Origin: Phytopseudomonas flavescens
Lineage (GTDB): Bacteria; Pseudomonadota; Gammaproteobacteria; Pseudomonadales; Pseudomonadaceae
DNA: 64,000 bases
Assembly (NCBI RefSeq): GCF_900100535.1
Contig: NZ_FNDG01000005.1
Location: 62,001 to 126,000 of the forward strand
Direction: 5' to 3'
The notes beneath the pieces are model-generated. The model did not search any database and was not told where the DNA came from. It saw nothing but the letters and a program-made list of their open reading frames with translations. The translations under genes and the position numbers were made by a program. Shown piece by piece: positions 36,156 through 44,669 of the stretch (the first letter of the stretch is position 1; every line of letters starts with the position of its first letter).

Positions 36156-36539
36156 TCAGCCCTGCTGAATGCCAGCCTGTTTTCCGCGAGTCACCGACGC
36201 GCACAGGGCAAGAAGCTGGCTGACCGTCCAGGGTTTGGGGATCACCGCCACGTTCAAGCCTTCGAAATCAGTCGTGCCTTCCAGGAAGCCGGAAGAGATG
36301 ATGATCGGCAGGTCCGGGAAACGATCGCGGATCAGGTGGGCGAGAAAGATACCGTCGATGTCGCCGGGCATGCTGAAGTCGGTCAGCACCATCTGTACCT
36401 GCCCGTCACTGCTGGAGAGAAACTCCCAGGCGTCATCGGCACAGGGAAAGGCTTTCACCTGATGACCTTCTTCTTCGAAGATCTCCACGAGCAACTCCCT
36501 GATGGAGCGTTCGTCTTCGGCTATGACTATCAGTGGCAT
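36156..36539 (-). CDS. Single-domain response regulator
   Basis: A 127-residue CheY-like receiver with no output domain. Acidic residues EDE near residues 8-10, phosphoacceptor Asp in MVLTDFSMPG, Ser in IIISSGF and Lys in VIPKPW are all present. No kinase or chemotaxis gene is adjacent, so its partner is unknown; such orphan receivers often work in phosphorelays. The gene lies alone between two other minus-strand genes. Confidence 0.88.
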   Translation of the reverse strand: MPLIVIAEDERSIRELLVEIFEEEGHQVKAFPCADDAWEFLSSSDGQVQMVLTDFSMPGDIDGIFLAHLIRDRFPDLPIIISSGFLEGTTDFEGLNVAVIPKPWTVSQLLALCASVTRGKQAGIQQG

Positions 36540-36643
36540 CGGATGGATCCGGCAGTAAGGGTCAGGCTCTGACCCGCGTCCACGAGCAAGATTTCATAAA
36601 TATCCGCGCCCTGACGACTGGCGGCTGCAGCGCCGGCAATCGA

Positions 36644-36660
36644 GTTCCCTGCAAGGGAAC
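36644..36660 (-). terminator. Hairpin downstream of the GFA-family gene
   Basis: Perfect 7-bp stem GTTCCCT/AGGGAAC with loop GCA, ~70 bases beyond the stop of the minus-strand gene; no T-run. Another hairpin, GGTCAG/CTGACC, lies at ~36560. Confidence 0.4.
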
Positions 36661-36732
36661 GGCGCAGAGAAAACCGCTAGGCTGCCAGGCAAGGATCAGC
36701 AACGGCTGGAAGCTCGACGACGGGAGCCACGG

Positions 36733-37137
36733 TCACTCGATCAACTCCTGGGCTTGCTCCGGCAAGTGCGTGTCCACCTGCAACCAGGGCAGCCGGCTGT
36801 CGGTCCAGATATGCCGGTCCGCAGGCGCCAGTTCCGGGTGGTCCAGGGTGGCGATGGTCACGTCCAGCAAATGCGGGCTGAGGCTGGTGAACAGGGCCAG
36901 GTGCGCACCACAAGTGGAGCAGAAATAACGCGTGCAGGTCGTCGACGAGGCGTAACGCGCCGGCTCGCCCTGCAGCCAGGTGAACCCTTCCAGCGGTACG
37001 CTGATCCAGGTCACCAGAATGCCGCCGGTGCTGCGCCGGCAGATCGAGCAGTGGCAATGGGCGATATCGCTCAATGGCGCCTGAAACTGATAACGCAGTG
37101 CGCCGCACTGGCAGCCGCCGTTGTGTAGGTCGTTCAT
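36733..37137 (-). CDS. GFA (glutathione-dependent formaldehyde-activating)/CENP-V family protein
   Basis: A 134-residue zinc-binding protein of the Mss4-like fold. Cysteine ligands occur in GGCQCGALRY, CHCSICRRSTG and YFCSTCGAHL, the full set of the GFA family. True glutathione S-hydroxymethyl synthase activity has been disputed for the family, so only the fold is secure. It is transcribed away from the divergent AEC transporter gene 87 bases away. Confidence 0.87.
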   Translation of the reverse strand: MNDLHNGGCQCGALRYQFQAPLSDIAHCHCSICRRSTGGILVTWISVPLEGFTWLQGEPARYASSTTCTRYFCSTCGAHLALFTSLSPHLLDVTIATLDHPELAPADRHIWTDSRLPWLQVDTHLPEQAQELIE

Positions 37138-37224
37138 GGTCCTCTCCGAAAACCTGCCGGTATCCTGCTTGCCTGATCGGGCGGCACTGGCGAAGATGCG
37201 CCTTCACCACCACCGGGGGCTCCC

Positions 37225-38139
37225 GTGACCGACCTGCTTCTGGCCCTCTGGCCACTCTTCGCACTGATCGTTGGCGGTTATGAACTGCGTCGTCGCGGCT
37301 TCCCCAGTGAAGCCTTCTGGCCCGGTGCCGAACGCCTCAACTACTTCATTCTATTCCCCACCCTGCTGTTCAACAGCCTGGCCAGCGCGCCGCTCGACAA
37401 CCCGCAACTGCCGCGCCTGGCCCTGGCGGTGCTGCTGGGCCTCGGTATCGCCTGGCTGGGCCTGCTGGTCGTGCGCCGCCTGCGTGGCTGGCCGGCATCG
37501 CGCTTCGGCGCCTTCAGCCAGGGCATTCTACGCTTCAATACCTACCTGGGTCTGGCAGCGGTGGGCAGCCTGTTCGGCCAGCAGGGCCTGACCCTGGCGG
37601 CCCTGATGCTGGCGCTGATGGTGCCGGCCGTCAACGTGCTGTCGGTGTGGTCGCTGACCGCCGAGCGCGGCGTCAGCGTACGCAGCCTGCTGCTGCCGAT
37701 CATCCGCAACCCGCTGATCCTCGCCTGCCTGGCCGGCGCGCTGTTCAATCTCGGCGGGCTGGCCTTGCCGGGCGGCAGCGACCGCTTGCTCGGCCTGCTC
37801 GCCGCCGCCAGCCTGCCGCTGGGCCTGCTGTGCGTGGGGGCGGCGCTGAAACCGCAACAGCTGGGCGGTGAAGTGCCGGCGCTGGCCTGGAACAGCCTGC
37901 TGCGCCTGCTGGTGATGCCGCTGCTGGCCTTCGCGGCCGCATACGCCCTGCAGCTGCCGGCGATGGAAGCCACGGTGCTGGTGCTGTTTTTCGCCTTGCC
38001 CACCGCACCGACCGCCTATGTACTCACGCGTCAGTTGGGCGGCGACGCCAGCCTGATGGCCGGCATCATCACCCTGCAGCACCTGCTCGCCGCCGCCTCG
38101 CTGGTGGCGACGCTGTATGTGCTGGAGCACGTGCTTTAG
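37225..38139 (+). CDS. AEC-family permease (auxin efflux carrier family)
   Basis: A 304-residue protein of ten hydrophobic helices. The N-terminal part includes YFILFPTLLFNSLA, a conserved helix of AEC/BASS-type carriers, and the C-terminal half contains ALPTAPTAYVLTRQLGGD, the signature region. Bacterial members move organic acids such as malate or malonate rather than auxin. The start is GTG at 37225; a GTG initiation is typical but the ribosome site is weak. It stands alone. Confidence 0.85.
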   Translation: MTDLLLALWPLFALIVGGYELRRRGFPSEAFWPGAERLNYFILFPTLLFNSLASAPLDNPQLPRLALAVLLGLGIAWLGLLVVRRLRGWPASRFGAFSQGILRFNTYLGLAAVGSLFGQQGLTLAALMLALMVPAVNVLSVWSLTAERGVSVRSLLLPIIRNPLILACLAGALFNLGGLALPGGSDRLLGLLAAASLPLGLLCVGAALKPQQLGGEVPALAWNSLLRLLVMPLLAFAAAYALQLPAMEATVLVLFFALPTAPTAYVLTRQLGGDASLMAGIITLQHLLAAASLVATLYVLEHVL

Positions 38140-38477
38140 AAGCTGTTGATGATCGTTTGGCATTCAGGCCACAACGGGGCGGTAGCAGACGCTCCCCCGT
38201 AGCATGGCGGCCTGCGCTTTGTAGCATCCCATGCCTGTCGTCCCTCCCTGGCCTCGCGGGTACGCAAGAGGGCGTGAACGGCCCCTGAGCTTCGCACCAC
38301 CGTGCCCGAACTCACGTCCAACGCCCCCGAGGCTCGAACGATCGCCTCCATTTGGCGAAAGCTGGCTGAAAGGTTCGTGCTCTAGCATCGCCCCACTGAC
38401 CGACGAAGATCGGTCGATGAGCTGCCGCCAGAGAGGCCCGCAGCTGCCGTCAACAAGAACAAAACAGGTGATTAACC
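38140..38477. other. Intergenic region upstream of the citrate transporter
   Basis: Roughly 340 bases without a credible protein gene. A weak inverted pair CCGA...TCGG lies near 38399-38414. The promoter of the CitMHS gene and of the short leader ORF that follows is expected here. Confidence 0.45.
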
Positions 38478-38534
38478 ATGCTCCGCCCTAGTTCTCCACG
38501 CCTGCTCCGCCCCCTCCGTTCGCCCCGTCGCTAA
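38478..38534 (+). CDS. Possible 18-residue leader peptide upstream of the citrate transporter
   Basis: A short ORF with a ribosome site (AGGTG, seven bases before the ATG) encodes 18 residues made almost only of Arg, Pro, Leu and Ser (MLRPSSPRLLRPLRSPRR), ending 49 bases before the CitMHS start. The repetitive Arg/Pro content and location suggest a translational leader, but it may equally be a chance ORF. Confidence 0.35.
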   Translation: MLRPSSPRLLRPLRSPRR

Positions 38535-38583
38535 CGCTGACCGCCTTTTCGCACCGTAGCCGAATCACGTCCGGAGAATCTCC

Positions 38584-39888
38584 ATGCTGACTTTCCTTGG
38601 CTTTGCCATGGTTTCGACTTTCATGTACCTGATCATGAGCAAACGCCTGTCGGCGCTCATCGCTCTGATCATCATCCCGATCATCTTCGCCCTGCTCGGC
38701 GGGTTCGCCACCCAGATCGGCCCGATGATGCTCGAGGGCATCAGCAAGCTCGCGCCGACCGGTGTGATGCTGATGTTCGCCATCCTGTATTTCGCCATCA
38801 TGATCGACTCGGGCCTGTTCGACCCGCCCGTGCGCATGATCCTCAAACTGGTCAAGGGCGATCCGCTGAAGGTCGCCGTCGGCACCGTGGCCCTGGCCCT
38901 GATCGTCTCCCTGGACGGCGACGGCTCGACCACCTACATGATCTGCGTCGGCGCCATGCTGCCGCTCTACAGCCGCCTGAAGATGAGCCCGACCATCATG
39001 GCCGGCCTGATCATCATGGCAGGCGGCATCATGAACATGACCCCCTGGGGCGGCCCCACCGCTCGCGCCGCCAGCGCCCTGCACGTCGATCCCTCGGACG
39101 TGTTCGTGCCGATGATCCCCGGCATGGTGGTGGGCGCCATCGTGTTGTTCGGCGTCGCCTACCTGTATGGCCTGCGCGAGCGCAAGCGCCTGGGCGTGCT
39201 GCAACTGCCGGAAGGCAAGATCACCCAGGACGAGATCAGCGTCTCGCAGTTCCCCGAGGCCCGTCGCCCCAAGCTGATCCTGATCAACGCGGCCCTCACC
39301 GTGATCCTGATGACCACGCTGATCGCCGGCCTGTTGCCGATGCCCGTGCTGTTCATGATCGCCTTCAGTATCGCCATGATCATCAACTACCCGTGCCTGC
39401 AACAGCAGAAGGATCGCATCGCCGCCCATGCCGGCAACGTGCTGGCGGTAGTCGGCCTGATCTTCGCCGCGGGCATCTTCACCGGCATCCTGACCGGCAC
39501 CGGCATGGTCGATGCCATGTCCAAGAGCCTGCTGGCCGTGATCCCCGATGCCCTGGGCCCGCACCTGGCGGTGATCACCGCGCTGGTGAGCATGCCGTTC
39601 ACCTTCTTCATGTCCAACGACGCCTTCTATTACGGCATCCTGCCGGTACTCAACCAGGCCGCCTCTGGCTACGGCATAAGCGCCGTGGAAATGGCCCGCG
39701 CCTCGATCGTCGGTCAGCCGGTGCACCTGCTCAGCCCGCTGGTGCCCTCGACCTACCTGTTGATCGGTCTGGCGAAGATCGAGTTCGGCGACCTGCAGCG
39801 CTTCACCCTGAAATGGGCGGTTCTGATCTGCATGAGCATCCTCACCGCTGCCCTGGTACTGGGTGTGTTTCCGCTGTTCGGCAGCTAG
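38584..39888 (+). CDS. Citrate transporter, CitMHS family
   Basis: A 434-residue inner-membrane carrier with 11-12 helices. The segment MLMFAILYFAIMIDSGLFDP and VSLDGDGSTTYMI, with GGIMNMTPWGGPT after it, are hallmarks of CitMHS proteins, which import citrate complexed with a divalent cation (Mg2+ or Ca2+) together with protons. GGAGA sits before the ATG. A possible short leader ORF lies upstream. No two-component or LysR regulator is adjacent. Confidence 0.92.
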   Translation: MLTFLGFAMVSTFMYLIMSKRLSALIALIIIPIIFALLGGFATQIGPMMLEGISKLAPTGVMLMFAILYFAIMIDSGLFDPPVRMILKLVKGDPLKVAVGTVALALIVSLDGDGSTTYMICVGAMLPLYSRLKMSPTIMAGLIIMAGGIMNMTPWGGPTARAASALHVDPSDVFVPMIPGMVVGAIVLFGVAYLYGLRERKRLGVLQLPEGKITQDEISVSQFPEARRPKLILINAALTVILMTTLIAGLLPMPVLFMIAFSIAMIINYPCLQQQKDRIAAHAGNVLAVVGLIFAAGIFTGILTGTGMVDAMSKSLLAVIPDALGPHLAVITALVSMPFTFFMSNDAFYYGILPVLNQAASGYGISAVEMARASIVGQPVHLLSPLVPSTYLLIGLAKIEFGDLQRFTLKWAVLICMSILTAALVLGVFPLFGS

Positions 39889-39890
39889 TG

Positions 39891-39956
39891 GGGGCTGAGG
39901 CTGTTTCAGCACAAGCCGCGTTGTAGCGTCAACAGACGCCCAGCTCAGACATTTTG
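39891..39956. repeat. Degenerate copy of the AGGGTCTGTTG inverted repeat
   Basis: GGCTGTTTCAGCACAAGCCGCGTTGTAGCGTCAACAGACGCC-like sequence (left half ~39900-39912, right half ~39925-39941) keeps the order of the family at 2190 and 9099 (TGTTTCA...GTCAACAGAC) but has lost symmetry. It follows the transporter stop. Confidence 0.4.
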
Positions 39957-40041
39957 ACGCAACTTTCACACGTCTGGCGCTAAGATACGGCCCCTTGGCC
40001 GCATCCGCGCCAGTCGCCCCATCATCTGCAAGGAACCTCTA

Positions 40042-40815
40042 ATGGAATGGCTGACCAACCCGGAAATCTGGGTTGCCTTCTTGACTCTGACTGCCCTTGA
40101 AATCGTCCTGGGCATCGACAACATCATCATGATCGCCATTCTGGTCAGCCGCATGCCGGCTCACCTGCAGGCGCGCACCCGGTTCTTCGGCCTGGCCCTG
40201 GCGATGGTCACGCGCATCCTGCTGCTGCTTTCCATCACCTGGATCATGCGCCTGACCACCGACCTGTTTCACGTCTTCGGCCAGGGCATTTCCGGCCGCG
40301 ACCTGATCCTGTTCTTCGGCGGCCTGTTCCTGCTCTGGAAGAGCAGCACCGAGATCTACCACGGCATGGAAGGCGAGGAAGAGAGCGTCGACCAGCCCAA
40401 GGGCGCGGCCAAGCACTTCATCGGCACCATCATCCAGATCGCCATCATCGACATCGTGTTCTCGCTGGACTCGGTGATCACGGCGGTCGGCATGGTTTCC
40501 CATGTGCCGGTCATGGTCGCGGCCATCGTCGTCGCCGTCATCGTGATGATGATCTGCGCCGGTACCATCAGTGACTTCATCGAGAAACACCCGAGCCTGA
40601 AGATTCTCGCCCTGTCGTTCCTCATCGTGGTCGGGACCGTACTGATCGCCGAAGCGTTCGAAGTCCACGTGCCGAAAGGCTACGTCTACTTCGCCATGGC
40701 CTTCTCCCTGGGCGTGGAAGCGTTGAACATCCGCATGCGTACCGCCCGCCGCCGCAAGGAAGGCCTGGACGACGTGGAGCCGGTAAAACTGCGCAAGGAC
40801 GTTCCTGGCCAGTGA
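40042..40815 (+). CDS. TerC-family integral membrane protein
   Basis: A 257-residue protein with seven to eight helices. EIVLGIDNIIMIAILV near residue 20 and DIVFSLDSVITAVGMV near residue 140 are the paired Asp/Asn motifs of the TerC family, which includes Mn2+ exporters such as MeeF/MeeY and Alx. No yybP-ykoY-type manganese riboswitch is evident upstream. AAGGAA precedes the ATG. The gene ends in a strong terminator. Name retained at family level because substrate is unproven. Confidence 0.88.
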   Translation: MEWLTNPEIWVAFLTLTALEIVLGIDNIIMIAILVSRMPAHLQARTRFFGLALAMVTRILLLLSITWIMRLTTDLFHVFGQGISGRDLILFFGGLFLLWKSSTEIYHGMEGEEESVDQPKGAAKHFIGTIIQIAIIDIVFSLDSVITAVGMVSHVPVMVAAIVVAVIVMMICAGTISDFIEKHPSLKILALSFLIVVGTVLIAEAFEVHVPKGYVYFAMAFSLGVEALNIRMRTARRRKEGLDDVEPVKLRKDVPGQ

Positions 40816-40838
40816 TCGGCTGACGCTGATGGATGGAA

Positions 40839-40868
40839 AACGGGGCCTTTCGAGGCCCCGTTCTTCAT
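40839..40868. terminator. Bidirectional terminator between terC-like and prfH genes
   Basis: A perfect 10-bp stem AACGGGGCCT/AGGCCCCGTT closed by a TTCG tetraloop, with AAAA on the left flank and CTTCATT on the right. It serves both convergent genes. Confidence 0.88.
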
Positions 40869-40879
40869 TGTGCCGTTGC

Positions 40880-41500
40880 TCAATCGGCGTCGGGCTCGAA
40901 ACGCTCACCGCGAAACACCTGGCGCGGGTTGCCCCGCTCGATCTGCAAATGGGCCTCGCGGCGCTGCGCACGCACGGCATCGGCATGCGCCCGGGCCTGC
41001 AGTTCCAGGCGCTGAGCGATCAGCAGAACGGCCAGGCGCTTGTTGGCGTGCTGGCTGCGCTCGCTCTGCACCTTGACGCTGATGCCGCTGGCGATATGCG
41101 TCGCGCGCACCGCCGAGTCGGTGGTGTTGACGTGCTGGCCGCCCGGCCCCGACGAACGCAAGGTTTCGAAACGGATCTCGCTGGCCAGTTGCGCTGCGGG
41201 CGCAGCGAACCGCGCGCCGCCGAAGAACCAGTTCTTGCGGGCATGACCTGGCCGATACGGGCTCGGGCAGATCCATTGCAGCGACCCGGTCCAGCGTTCG
41301 ACCAGGCTGTGCGCCTGCTCGCCTTGCAGCGCCAGCAGCACCGAGCGCAGGGTGCCGCGTCGCGGCCCCGGCTCCTCGTCGACAACCCGCACCCGCACAG
41401 CCCGGGCCTGCGCTTCGTCCTGCAGCCTGAATACGGCCTTGGCCACTGCCAGGGCGCATTCATCAGGCCCCTGGGCCGCCGATAGTTGCAGGAGAATCAT
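40880..41500 (-). CDS. prfH: Peptide chain release factor-like protein PrfH
   Basis: A 206-residue class-I release factor homologue lacking the codon-recognition domain. The GGQ peptidyl-hydrolysis motif is in [17 protein letters not shown] (G120-Q122). PrfH is found next to RtcB2; published work describes PrfH releasing nascent peptides from ribosomes cleaved in the decoding centre so that RtcB2 can religate the 16S rRNA. The start chosen (MILLQLSA) overlaps the rtcB stop as TGATG, so translation is coupled. The alternative start three codons earlier lies inside rtcB. Confidence 0.9.
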   Translation of the reverse strand: MILLQLSAAQGPDECALAVAKAVFRLQDEAQARAVRVRVVDEEPGPRRGTLRSVLLALQGEQAHSLVERWTGSLQWICPSPYRPGHARKNWFFGGARFAAPAAQLASEIRFETLRSSGPGGQHVNTTDSAVRATHIASGISVKVQSERSQHANKRLAVLLIAQRLELQARAHADAVRAQRREAHLQIERGNPRQVFRGERFEPDAD

Positions 41501-42636
41501 CAGCAGCAACCTCCCCGGGTCTTGTAGGTGAGTACCGGCTTGAGCCGTGCCAGCACGCGCACCAGCCCGGCACCCTGCAGTGCGCCGATCACCGAGTCGA
41601 TGGCCTTGTAAGCCTCAGGCGCCTCCTCGTAGATCAGCGCCCGGTCGGCGCAGATGACCCGACTGCCCAGGCGGGTGCGGCCCAGTTGCTCGACGCTGTA
41701 GCGAGCGGCAAGACGGTCCTTGCACTCGCTGCGCATCCATTTGCGACCGGCACCATGCGCCAGCGAGAACAGGCTGCGTGGGTCGGCCAGCGGTTGCACC
41801 AGATAGCTGTAGTCGCCACGGGAGCCGGGAATCACCACAGCTCCCTGATCCGATGGCGTCGCGCCCTTGCGGTGCAACCAGCCCTGTACGCCATCGACGC
41901 GGGCCGACGAAACCAGGTTGTGGTTGATATCCAGCACCGCCTGGCCGTCGCTACGCAAACGCTCGAGGATGCGCCGCGCGATCAACTGGCGATTGGCCTC
42001 GGCAAAACGCAAGGCGCCGTCGTGGCGACCCAGGTAATGGGCGCAGGCATCACTGCCCGCCTCCAGCCCCTGATGCCCGAACAGGTCGACCTGCTCGCGC
42101 AGAATCGACTCGCCCAGCCCGCGCGAGCCGCTGTGTACCAACAACAGCAGGTGCTTGCGGTCGATGCCCAGTGCCGCCATCGCCTCGTCGTCATAGCTTT
42201 CATCGAGCAGTTGCAGCTCGGCGAAATGGTTGCCGCCACCGATGGTGCCCAGCGAGCGCTCATGGCCGCTGAGGGGAAGATCGAAGGCGTCGATGGCCTC
42301 ACGCCAACTGTCGTCCAGCGGCGCGTCTAGGTTGCCGATGCGCTTTTCCAGCTTGTCCAGATTCAGTTTGGCGATAGCGCTGTCGGTACGCCACAGCGCC
42401 ATTCCACACCCGATGTCGTTGCCAACCAGGGCCGGGTACAAGCGGCCCACGGAAAAGAATGCCGCGCCGACCGGATAGCCACGCCCCGGGTGCAGGTCCG
42501 GCATGCCGGCAACCCGCTGCATGCCCGGCAGGCGAGCGGTTGTTTCGAGTTGCTGGATCGCATTTCCTTCGATCCAGGTGTCGTCCGCGGCGACCAATAC
42601 GGTGCCGTCGGACAAATTGCGAATGCAAGTGCCCAT
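41500..42636 (-). CDS. rtcB: RtcB-family RNA ligase (RtcB2)
   Basis: A 378-residue Mn2+/GTP-dependent ligase joining 2',3'-cyclic-phosphate or 3'-phosphate RNA ends to 5'-OH ends. Metal-site residues are in GNDIGCGMA (D74, C77), GGGNHFAE and [10 protein letters not shown]; the guanylylated His is in [10 protein letters not shown] (H293); INHNLV and the C-terminal YKTRGG complete the set. It is shorter than tRNA-type RtcB, as expected for the RtcB2 clade paired with PrfH. No rtcA or rtcR is nearby. AGGA lies seven bases before the ATG but inside a possible stem (see regulatory entry), and a 13-codon leader ORF lies upstream. Confidence 0.93.
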   Translation of the reverse strand: MGTCIRNLSDGTVLVAADDTWIEGNAIQQLETTARLPGMQRVAGMPDLHPGRGYPVGAAFFSVGRLYPALVGNDIGCGMALWRTDSAIAKLNLDKLEKRIGNLDAPLDDSWREAIDAFDLPLSGHERSLGTIGGGNHFAELQLLDESYDDEAMAALGIDRKHLLLLVHSGSRGLGESILREQVDLFGHQGLEAGSDACAHYLGRHDGALRFAEANRQLIARRILERLRSDGQAVLDINHNLVSSARVDGVQGWLHRKGATPSDQGAVVIPGSRGDYSYLVQPLADPRSLFSLAHGAGRKWMRSECKDRLAARYSVEQLGRTRLGSRVICADRALIYEEAPEAYKAIDSVIGALQGAGLVRVLARLKPVLTYKTRGGCC

Positions 42637-42639
42637 AGT

Positions 42640-42679
42640 CCAATCCTGATGGGTTGAAACGAAAAGATGTTCGGATTGG
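42640..42679 (-). promoter_or_regulatory. Stem that could hide the rtcB ribosome-binding site
   Basis: In the mRNA, CCAAUCC (42679-42673) can pair with GGAUUGG (42646-42640); the latter contains most of the AGGA ribosome site of rtcB. The loop is 26 bases. A further small hairpin CCGCTA/TAGCGG lies just upstream. This would let translation of the leader influence access to rtcB. Inferred from sequence only. Confidence 0.4.
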
Positions 42680-42731
42680 CAGGCCTTGGGCCGGGTGTTG
42701 CGCAGCCGCTAGCGAATAGCGGAAACAGCGA

Positions 42732-42773
42732 TCAAGCCAGGCGCGACCTGCAAAGGGTAGTCAGTAGCTGCAT
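42732..42773 (-). CDS. Possible 13-residue leader peptide of the rtcB-prfH operon
   Basis: The short ORF MQLLTTLCRSRLA starts five bases after a perfect AAAGGAGGT ribosome site (42787-42779), the strongest in this window, and ends 95 bases before rtcB. A sigma-70 promoter lies just upstream. Such an efficient start on a 13-codon ORF suggests a regulatory leader rather than a functional product. Confidence 0.55.
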   Translation of the reverse strand: MQLLTTLCRSRLA

Positions 42774-42811
42774 GATGTACCTCCTTTGCCGTCGGTTGAG
42801 AGAAGGCGCGC

Positions 42812-42840
42812 ATCGTAGACTGATCGCACGAGCCTTGCAA
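42812..42840 (-). promoter_or_regulatory. Sigma-70 promoter of the leader-rtcB-prfH operon
   Basis: On the minus strand, TTGCAA (42840-42835), a 17-base spacer and TACGAT (42817-42812); each hexamer matches consensus at four of six positions. Transcription would start near 42805, ~30 bases before the leader ATG. Confidence 0.5.
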
Positions 42841-43025
42841 CGCCCGGCAGCACCTGGCACGGTGGGTTCGCGCAGCCAGGGCCCACGCTTGGCAAACCGG
42901 CGATCTGCAGCTACAGCTAAAAAGAGACCTGCCTGGAGGGTCGACTGTGACCCCAGGCAACCGCACTCCGTCATCGGCAGTATCCCAAGCATCGGGATCC
43001 AATCTGCGTATCAGGGAGATGCGTG

Positions 43026-44669
43026 ATGTTGACTCTGCTCAATCTGCTTTCCGCCATTGCCCTGCTGATCTGGGGCACCCACATCGTGCGTACCGGCATC
43101 CTGCGGGTGTATGGCTCGCAGTTGCGTCGCGTGCTCAGCCACAACGTCGGCAAACGGCCCATGGCGTTCGTCGCCGGTATCGCCGTGACCGCGCTGGTGC
43201 AAAGCAGCAACGCCACCGCGCTGCTGGTCACCTCTTTCGTCGGCCAGGGTCTGATGGCGCTGACCCCGGCGCTGGCGATCATGCTCGGTGCCGACGTCGG
43301 TACCGCGCTGATGGCGCGGGTGCTGACCTTCGACCTCAGTTGGCTGTCGCCGCTGCTGATCTTTCTCGGCGTGGTGTTCTTCCTGTCGCGCAAGCAGACC
43401 CGTGCCGGCCAGCTCGGCCGCGTGGCCATCGGCCTGGGCCTGATGATCCTGGCGCTGCAACTGATCGTGGCCGCTGCCACGCCGATCACCGAGGCCAAGG
43501 GCATTCACGTGCTGTTCGCCTCGCTCACCGGCGACCTGCTGCTCGATGCGGTGGTCGGAGCGCTGTTCGCGCTGATCTCCTACTCGAGCCTGGCCGCGGT
43601 GCTGCTCACCGCCACGCTGACCGGCTCCGGGGTGATCGGCCTGCCGGTGGCCATCGGCCTGGTGATCGGGGCCAATATCGGCAGTGGCGTGCTGGCCTTT
43701 CTCAATGCCAGCATGCAGAGCCAGGCTGGGCGCCGCGTCGCCCTGGGCAGCCTGCTCTACAAGCTGATCGGCCTGCTGCTGGTGATGCCGGTGCTGGACC
43801 CGCTGGTGCACTGGCTGGACAGCCTCAAGTGGCAGCCGGCGGAGCTGGTGATCGGCTTTCACGTGCTCTACAACAGCCTGCGTTGCCTGTTGATGCTGCC
43901 GACCCTCGGGCCCATGGCACGCTTCTGCAACTGGCTGCTGCCGGATCGCCCGGACGTCAACGCCGTCGCCAAGGCCCGCCACCTGGATCCCACCGCACTG
44001 CCCACGCCGAGCCTGGCGCTGTCCAACGCGGTGCGCGAAACCCTGCGCATCGGCGATCTGGTCGACAGCATGCTCGGCCACCTGCAGGGCGCCCTGTGCG
44101 GCAGCCAGCCAATTCTCGGCAAGGACCTGCGCCGTCTCGACGACGACATCGACGCGCTGTACACCGCGGTGAAGCTGTACCTGGCGCAGATCCAGAAAGA
44201 GGAACTGAGCGAGCACGACAGCCGGCGCTGGGCTGAGATCATCGAGTTCTCGTCGAACCTGGAGCGTGCCGGCGACCTCATCGAACGCATGCTCGGCAAG
44301 ATTCAGGACGAGAAAACCTCCCAGCGCCACGCCTTCTCCGACAGTGGCCTGGAAGAACTCACAGAACTCCACGAGCGTCTGCTGGGCAACTTGCGCCTGG
44401 GCCTGTCGGTGTTCTTTTCCGCTGACGCCGATGCTGCTCGCCAATTGCTGCGCGAGAAGCGCCGCTTCCGTATTCAGGAGCGCCGGCTGACCCATTTACA
44501 TGTCGAACGTCTGCACAAGCAGGTGGTCAAGAGTCTGGAAACCAGCTCTCTGCACCTGGAACTGATCGACGACATGAAACGCCTCAATTCGCTGTTCTGC
44601 GCCAGTGCCTATGCGGTGCTCGGCACCCATGAAACCGGCGCCCTGCTCGCCGAAGAAGGTGGCGAGTAG
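43026..44669 (+). CDS. Na/Pi cotransporter family protein with PhoU-like tail
   Basis: A 547-residue protein. Residues ~1-300 contain two inverted halves of the NptA/PNaS family, each with a QSS-type motif (LVQSSNATALLV near residue 55; SYSSLAAVLL near 180), typical of sodium-dependent phosphate carriers. Residues ~330-547 are helical and PhoU-like (EFSSNLERAGDLIERML), probably a cytosolic regulatory tail. I used the ATG at 43026 with GGGAG seven bases upstream; a GTG one codon before is equivalent. The stop overlaps the start of the M16 peptidase gene by one base. Confidence 0.88.
   Translation: MLTLLNLLSAIALLIWGTHIVRTGILRVYGSQLRRVLSHNVGKRPMAFVAGIAVTALVQSSNATALLVTSFVGQGLMALTPALAIMLGADVGTALMARVLTFDLSWLSPLLIFLGVVFFLSRKQTRAGQLGRVAIGLGLMILALQLIVAAATPITEAKGIHVLFASLTGDLLLDAVVGALFALISYSSLAAVLLTATLTGSGVIGLPVAIGLVIGANIGSGVLAFLNASMQSQAGRRVALGSLLYKLIGLLLVMPVLDPLVHWLDSLKWQPAELVIGFHVLYNSLRCLLMLPTLGPMARFCNWLLPDRPDVNAVAKARHLDPTALPTPSLALSNAVRETLRIGDLVDSMLGHLQGALCGSQPILGKDLRRLDDDIDALYTAVKLYLAQIQKEELSEHDSRRWAEIIEFSSNLERAGDLIERMLGKIQDEKTSQRHAFSDSGLEELTELHERLLGNLRLGLSVFFSADADAARQLLREKRRFRIQERRLTHLHVERLHKQVVKSLETSSLHLELIDDMKRLNSLFCASAYAVLGTHETGALLAEEGGE

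Noticed and set aside
38488..39969. A 493-codon minus-strand frame
   Set aside because: Reverse frame of the CitMHS transporter; extremely His/Asp/Gln-rich, as expected when membrane-helix codons are read backwards.
39960..40041. Possible yybP-ykoY manganese riboswitch before the TerC-type gene
   Set aside because: The conserved GGGGAGUA-type core and paired helices are not present in the short leader.
42831..42880. Sigma-54 promoter for the rtcB operon (TGGCAC seen in the region)
   Set aside because: TGGCAC is on the plus strand, facing away, and lacks the TTGC element at the correct spacing; a sigma-70 pair fits better.
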